Positions 6,945 to 10,270 of a stretch of DNA of 10,270 bases are shown here, one piece after another. This stretch comes from Salaquimonas sp. (GTDB lineage Bacteria; Pseudomonadota; Alphaproteobacteria; Rhizobiales; Rhizobiaceae). Under the pieces are notes generated by a model. The model did no database searches. It saw only the letters and a list, made by a program, of their open reading frames with translations, and had not been told where the DNA came from. The position numbers were made by a program, and so were the translations under genes. The stretch's first letter is position 1. Every line of letters begins with the position of its first letter. The stretch spans positions 1 through 10,270 of the forward strand of contig JAHEHW010000027.1 in assembly GCA_024639745.1 (NCBI GenBank). Reading direction: 5' to 3'.

Positions 6945-7973
6945 TCAACGCGCTCCCCAAGTATCGGAAAGACGATAACCTTCCGGCCACGGATCTGCCG
7001 GGTCGAGCATGTGCTGGTGAATCCCAGTAATCCACCCGCGACCGGAGATTTCCGGATGGATGGCGGGGCGCCCTCCAACCATCGTTTCACCCAGGATCTT
7101 ACCTGAGAAGGTCGATCCGATCACCGACCGCGCGGTCAGACTTTCCCCCGTTTTCAAAATTCCCCGTTCGTGCAAAACTGCCATCCGGGCGCAAAGCGCG
7201 GTGCCCGTTGGCGACCGGTCCACTTTACCAGGCTGGATCGCAACCGCTGCCGAGGTTTTGAAGCCGCTGGCACTGTTTTCAAGCGGGCCCGCGAAAAGGC
7301 AAAAGGAGATATGCCGCCAATCGGGGTTTTCCGGATGCTCGAATCCAAGTTGGCCATTGGCCGCATTCGTAATCCTGACACCAAGCTTGGCAATATCGTG
7401 GGTTTCTTGTTCCCGAAGCGAAAACCCCAGCCGGGCAGCGTCGACGATTACGAAACTATCTCCGCCATAGGCGGTATCGACAGTGAGCGTGCCGAGACCT
7501 TCGACCTTGAGCGCTTGACCAAGCTGAGCTGCAAAGGAAGGAACATTTTGAACGAATATCCGTTCGGCCTTGCCAGAGCGACATTCCGCCCTCACCCGAA
7601 CAAGTCCGCCAGGCGCTTCGAGTACAAGCTGCGTTTCGGGCTCACTCATCGGGATCAGTCCGGAATCGAGCAGAACGGTTGCGACGCAAATCGAGTTGGA
7701 ACCGGACATCGGCGGCGTATCCTCCGGCTCCATTATAATGAAGGCCGCCTGGGCTTCCGGATGTCTGGGCGGGACCAGTAAATTGACGTGCCTGAAAACC
7801 CCGCCGCGCGGTTCGTTCAATATAAAATTGCGCAAGGTTTCATCATTCGCGATCCAGCGGCTCTGTTCCCAGATCGTGTTACCGGGCGGCGGCAACACGC
7901 CCCCGACGATGACATCACCGACCTCACCTTCCGCATGAGCGGAAATGACGTGGATGGTCTTTGCTGAGCGCAT
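6945..7973 (-). CDS. Proline racemase / hydroxyproline epimerase / dehydratase family protein with Ser/Thr at the catalytic cysteine positions
   Basis: A 342-residue cytoplasmic protein of the PLP-independent proline racemase superfamily (PF05544). The N-terminal half starts [19 protein letters not shown], as in the family. The first catalytic loop reads MSGSNSI with Ser90 where proline racemase and 4-hydroxyproline 2-epimerase have the MCGH cysteine. The second reads DRSPTGTA with Thr256 in place of the DRSPCGT cysteine. In this superfamily a Thr at the second position is typical of trans-3-hydroxy-L-proline dehydratases, but those normally keep the first Cys. The exact reaction (dehydration or epimerisation of a hydroxyproline or N-methylated derivative) is therefore open. 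The gene begins one base after the stop of the flavin oxidoreductase gene, so the two are co-transcribed and probably act on consecutive intermediates. Length and other motifs look intact. Confidence 0.9.
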   Translation of the reverse strand: MRSAKTIHVISAHAEGEVGDVIVGGVLPPPGNTIWEQSRWIANDETLRNFILNEPRGGVFRHVNLLVPPRHPEAQAAFIIMEPEDTPPMSGSNSICVATVLLDSGLIPMSEPETQLVLEAPGGLVRVRAECRSGKAERIFVQNVPSFAAQLGQALKVEGLGTLTVDTAYGGDSFVIVDAARLGFSLREQETHDIAKLGVRITNAANGQLGFEHPENPDWRHISFCLFAGPLENSASGFKTSAAVAIQPGKVDRSPTGTALCARMAVLHERGILKTGESLTARSVIGSTFSGKILGETMVGGRPAIHPEISGRGWITGIHQHMLDPADPWPEGYRLSDTWGAR

Positions 7974-7974
7974 C

Positions 7975-10011
7975 CTAGACCGCCTTCAGGAGACGAAGGG
8001 CATCGTAGATCGCGGCGTGCGTATTCCTGGCAGAAACCGCATCACCAATGCGAAAGAGTTGGTACGCGCCTTCCGGATTGCTGAGCGTTTCCTGCGCTTT
8101 CCCGTCGATCAGTGCCTGGTAATCGACTTCACCAAGATTGGCGGAGCCATCGAGTAACTCGAAATAGAGATCATCAAGCGGGCGCGTGCCGTGGTTGACG
8201 ATCACCTGTTCCACACGCCGCTCCCTGGTTGCGCCGCCATAGTCGCTGCCAAGCCTGACAATCAGCGCATTGCCGTCACGCGTCACCGCGTCCAGCCTCC
8301 AGGTTACCGTGAATGTGACATCATAACTTTGCAACTCGCGCACCGCAGGCGTGAGGGACATCGCCATCACCTCGGGGACCAGGGTTCTTTCCCGGGTTAC
8401 AATCTCGACCTTCGCACCACTTGCCGCGATTTTCTCAGCCGCCTGAAGAACGGGATAATCGCCGGCATCGTCATAGATCAGAACATTTAAAGCCGGCCTC
8501 ACGTCTCCCGCAAGAATATCCCAGGTGGAAGATACGAGATCACTGCCGGTTTCCAGTATGTCTGTATGCGGCAGCCCGCCCGTCGCAACGATAACCACGT
8601 CAGGTTTTTCCGACAGCACGAGGTCCGCATCGGCAAAACTGTTGAAATTGAACGTCACACCCATCCGCTCGCATTCGGCAAATCGCCACTGGATGAGCTG
8701 GATCATCTCCGATTTACGCGGCGTTTGAGCTGTCAGGCGTACCTGTCCACCGGGATCATTCGCGGCCTCGTGAACGATAACCTCATGACCCCGTTCCGCA
8801 GCGACGCGAGCCGCTTCAAGGCCTCCCGGACCGGCGCCGACAATGACGATACGGCGAAGGGAATCAGCCTTGGGAATCGTATGCGGCTGCGTTAGTTCGC
8901 GACCGGTCGAAGGATTATGCAGACAGAGCGCCATGCCGCCCTGGTAGATCCGATCCAAACAGTAATTGGCGCCTACGCAGGGACGAATACGCCCCTCTTC
9001 ACCTCGCATGATCTTTGCGACGATATGCGGATCGGCAATATGCGCCCGGGTCATGCCGACCATATCCAATTTGCCACTTGCGATCGCATGGCGCGCAGTC
9101 GCCACGTCCTGGATCTTCGCCGCGTGAAATGTCGGGAATTTCGTTGCCGCGCGAATTTCTCCCGCGAAATCCAGATGCGGATTGGCTCGCATGCCCTGCA
9201 CCGGGATGACATTGGTCAGGGCGGCATCGGTCTCGATATGCCCGCGGATCACGTTCAGAAAATCAACAAGCCCGCTTGCCCTCAGCCGGTGGGTAATTTC
9301 CATACCTTCCTGCCTGCTGATACCGCCCGCCATGTCTTCGTCGGCGACGTATCGTACGCCAACGATGAATTCCGGGCCGACGCGATCGCGAATAGCCTGC
9401 AGGACCTCCATCGAAAACCGCATGCGGTTTTCAAGGCTGCCGCCATAAGCCCCGTTCATGTCATTGGTAGCCGGCGACCAGAACTGATCAAGCAGGTGGC
9501 CGTAACATTCGATTTCGATACCGTCGAGACCGGCAGCGTGCATGCGCTCGGCGGCATCCGCATAGTCCGCAGTAATTCGTTTGATGTCCCACGCCTCGGC
9601 TTTCTTCGGAAAGGCGCGGTGGGCCGGCTCGCGCTCATGCGAGGCCGAAATGACGGGCAGCCAGTCGCCTTTGTCCCAGCGGGTGCGACGACCCAGATGA
9701 GTCAACTGGATCATCACCGCACAATCGTATTCGTTGCATTCGTCCACCAGCTTCTTCATCCAGCCGACGACCTCGTCTTGCCAGGCGAGAATATTGTTGA
9801 ATGCGGGCGGGCTATCCCGCGCAACGCAGGCAGAGCCAGCTGTCATCGTCAACGCTATTCCAGCTTTCGCCCGTTCGACATGGTATGCCCTGTATCGGTC
9901 CTTTGGCATGCCATCTTCCGGGTAAGCCGGTTCATGACTGGTGATCATAAGGCGGTTTTTAAGGGTCAGATGCTTGAGCTGATAGGGCTGAAGAAGCGGG
10001 TCATTATTCAT
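7975..10011 (-). CDS. NADH:flavin oxidoreductase / N-methylproline demethylase-like FMN-FAD protein
   Basis: 678-residue flavoprotein with the architecture of trimethylamine dehydrogenase, 2,4-dienoyl-CoA reductase and N-methylproline demethylase. An N-terminal FMN-binding old-yellow-enzyme barrel covers roughly residues 1-335 (IQLTHLGRR at 101-109, DQFWSPATN at 175-183, [11 protein letters not shown] at 189-199). A cluster segment lies at 345-363, and an FAD/NAD(P)-type domain follows (VGAGPGG at 391-397, ATGG at 476-479, second nucleotide fold near 509-541). Family knowledge predicts oxidative N-demethylation of a secondary or tertiary amine, with electrons leaving through FMN and an iron-sulfur cluster. 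The overall sequence looks most like proteins annotated as N-methylproline (stachydrine pathway) demethylase. Odd points: the cluster motif has Cys345, Cys351 and Cys363 but Ala348 where a fourth ligand is expected, and the barrel has CYGHLL rather than AHGYLL. The start is supported by AGGAG nine bases upstream. First gene of the leftward operon. Confidence 0.9.
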   Translation of the reverse strand: MNNDPLLQPYQLKHLTLKNRLMITSHEPAYPEDGMPKDRYRAYHVERAKAGIALTMTAGSACVARDSPPAFNNILAWQDEVVGWMKKLVDECNEYDCAVMIQLTHLGRRTRWDKGDWLPVISASHEREPAHRAFPKKAEAWDIKRITADYADAAERMHAAGLDGIEIECYGHLLDQFWSPATNDMNGAYGGSLENRMRFSMEVLQAIRDRVGPEFIVGVRYVADEDMAGGISRQEGMEITHRLRASGLVDFLNVIRGHIETDAALTNVIPVQGMRANPHLDFAGEIRAATKFPTFHAAKIQDVATARHAIASGKLDMVGMTRAHIADPHIVAKIMRGEEGRIRPCVGANYCLDRIYQGGMALCLHNPSTGRELTQPHTIPKADSLRRIVIVGAGPGGLEAARVAAERGHEVIVHEAANDPGGQVRLTAQTPRKSEMIQLIQWRFAECERMGVTFNFNSFADADLVLSEKPDVVIVATGGLPHTDILETGSDLVSSTWDILAGDVRPALNVLIYDDAGDYPVLQAAEKIAASGAKVEIVTRERTLVPEVMAMSLTPAVRELQSYDVTFTVTWRLDAVTRDGNALIVRLGSDYGGATRERRVEQVIVNHGTRPLDDLYFELLDGSANLGEVDYQALIDGKAQETLSNPEGAYQLFRIGDAVSARNTHAAIYDALRLLKAV

Positions 10012-10020
10012 CGGAAACGG

Positions 10021-10025
10021 CTCCT
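10021..10025 (-). promoter_or_regulatory. Shine-Dalgarno of the flavin oxidoreductase gene
   Basis: The minus strand reads AGGAG (within GCAGGAGCC), nine bases before the ATG at 10011-10009. It supports the chosen start, giving an N-terminus [20 protein letters not shown] that fits the family's usual beginning. Confidence 0.65.
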
Positions 10026-10047
10026 GCTACACCGCGAGGTTTCAATA

Positions 10048-10092
10048 AATGTACATTAATGTCAAGATTTCATACATATTTGTATATTCTTG
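10048..10092. promoter_or_regulatory. Candidate TetR-type operator: clustered palindromes in the divergent promoter
   Basis: Three consecutive 5-bp half-sites of alternating orientation, AATGT-ACATT-AATGT, occupy 10048-10062 and create two overlapping perfect 10-bp palindromes (10048-10057 and 10053-10062). A further perfect inverted repeat, ATACA-TATT-TGTAT, lies at 10072-10085, flanked by an outer CAAGA (10063-10067) and TCTTG (10088-10092) pair. The cluster sits midway between the flavin oxidoreductase ATG (10011) and the tetR ATG (10128). Binding would therefore control both directions, as is usual for a divergently encoded TetR regulator. AT-rich DNA makes small palindromes easier by chance, but this density is notable. 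Confidence 0.5.
10060..10065 (-). promoter_or_regulatory. Consensus -35 element for the flavin oxidoreductase operon
   Basis: The minus strand reads TTGACA, a perfect -35 hexamer, 48 bases from the start codon. No good -10 is found 16-18 bases further on (AAACCT at 17), so the promoter is incomplete by sigma-70 consensus. The AATGT/ACATT palindromes fall in what would be the spacer, which fits repression by promoter occlusion. Confidence 0.3.
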
Positions 10093-10121
10093 TTGTGTGG
10101 GTACGTCTGGAGGACTATAAT
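10093..10121 (+). promoter_or_regulatory. Promoter of the tetR-type gene
   Basis: TTGTGT at 10093-10098, a 17-base spacer and a perfect TATAAT at 10116-10121 form a good sigma-70-like promoter. The expected transcription start is about seven bases after the -10, close to 10128, which is the A of the regulator's ATG. The transcript could be leaderless. The GGAGG at 10109-10113 would then lie inside the promoter and not in the mRNA. A second possible -10, TATATT at 10083-10088, would put that GGAGG in the leader. Confidence 0.45.
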
Positions 10122-10127
10122 TTTCTT

Positions 10128-10270
10128 ATGAAAGCCGTCCATGAAACACCGGAACATACCGATAGACCCGCAGGCTGGCGCGGCTCGCGCGAGGTATGGC
10201 TTGAGGCGGCCAAGAAAGCACTGATCGATACCGGCCTAGAGGCCGTGAAAATACAATCGCTTGCCAGTCG
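10128..10270 (+). CDS. TetR-family transcriptional regulator, N-terminal part, 3' end outside window
   Basis: Forty-seven complete codons from the ATG at 10128 to the window end. After an N-terminal tail of about 20 residues, the sequence SREVWLEAAKKALIDTGLEAVKIQSLASR matches the first helix and start of the helix-turn-helix of TetR regulators (compare R..WL.AA...L...G..AV.I..LA). The DNA-recognition helix and the ligand-binding domain lie beyond the window. The gene is divergent from the flavin oxidoreductase / racemase operon with a palindrome-rich gap between them, so it most likely represses that operon and itself. The inducer, by inference, would be the pathway substrate. GGAGG lies 14 bases upstream, too far for an ideal ribosome binding site. 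Confidence 0.8.
   Translation, partial: MKAVHETPEHTDRPAGWRGSREVWLEAAKKALIDTGLEAVKIQSLAS

Noticed and set aside
6845..7030. 61-codon plus-strand open frame with a hydrophobic stretch, resembling a small secreted protein
   Set aside because: It runs into the antisense of the racemase-family gene, has no ribosome binding site, and its hydrophobic part has no typical cleavage site.
7170..7781. 203-codon plus-strand open frame opposite the racemase-family gene
   Set aside because: Antisense shadow of a well-supported gene, with no ribosome binding site and no family resemblance.
8917..10059. 380-codon open frame on the plus strand opposite the flavin oxidoreductase gene
   Set aside because: Low-complexity pattern rich in Arg, His and Asp and no recognisable motifs. 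It lies almost wholly antisense to a clear flavoprotein, which explains the open frame through codon bias.

Overview
The window reads as chromosomal or chromid DNA of an alphaproteobacterium. The moderately GC-rich coding bias, the Rhizobiales-style peptide-type ABC transporter, the YafK-type L,D-transpeptidase lipoprotein and the N-methylproline-demethylase-like flavoprotein together suggest the order Hyphomicrobiales (Rhizobiales), possibly the Brucella/Ochrobactrum or Rhizobium side. This placement comes from the look of the proteins and was not searched. No tRNA, rRNA, CRISPR array, insertion sequence or phage gene was seen.

Left part (1-5290): a complete peptide/nickel/opine-type (DppABCDF-like) ABC importer. 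The solute-binding protein gene runs leftward off the window edge, with its start at 1426. It is divergent from a tightly overlapping rightward operon of two permeases and one fused double ATPase (about 1733-5290). The 306-base gap between the divergent genes holds three short inverted repeats and a possible promoter for the permease operon.

Middle (5291-6944): a rightward gene for an L,D-transpeptidase of the YkuD/YafK family, predicted to be a lipoprotein. It is followed by about 450 bases with no intact gene. That stretch contains, on the minus strand, a remnant of a cation diffusion facilitator metal transporter, of which only the cytoplasmic C-terminal domain survives.

Right part (6945-10270): a leftward two-gene operon. 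Its first gene is a 678-residue FMN/FAD oxidoreductase like N-methylproline or dimethylamine/trimethylamine dehydrogenases. One base separates it from a proline racemase / hydroxyproline epimerase / dehydratase family protein whose two canonical catalytic cysteines are Ser and Thr. A TetR-type regulator is divergent from this operon and cut by the window end. The shared 116-base promoter region is packed with AATGT/ACATT and ATACA/TGTAT palindromes that look like the regulator's operator.

Working model (inference): the right-hand operon breaks down an N-methylated proline derivative or a related betaine. The flavoprotein removes the methyl group, and the racemase-family enzyme epimerises or dehydrates the imino acid. 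The regulator would respond to substrate. The left-hand importer may or may not serve the same pathway; the L,D-transpeptidase gene and a gene remnant lie between them. The points most worth following up are the Ser/Thr racemase-family active site, the missing cluster cysteine and the His/Tyr swap in the flavoprotein, and the operator with a possibly leaderless tetR transcript.
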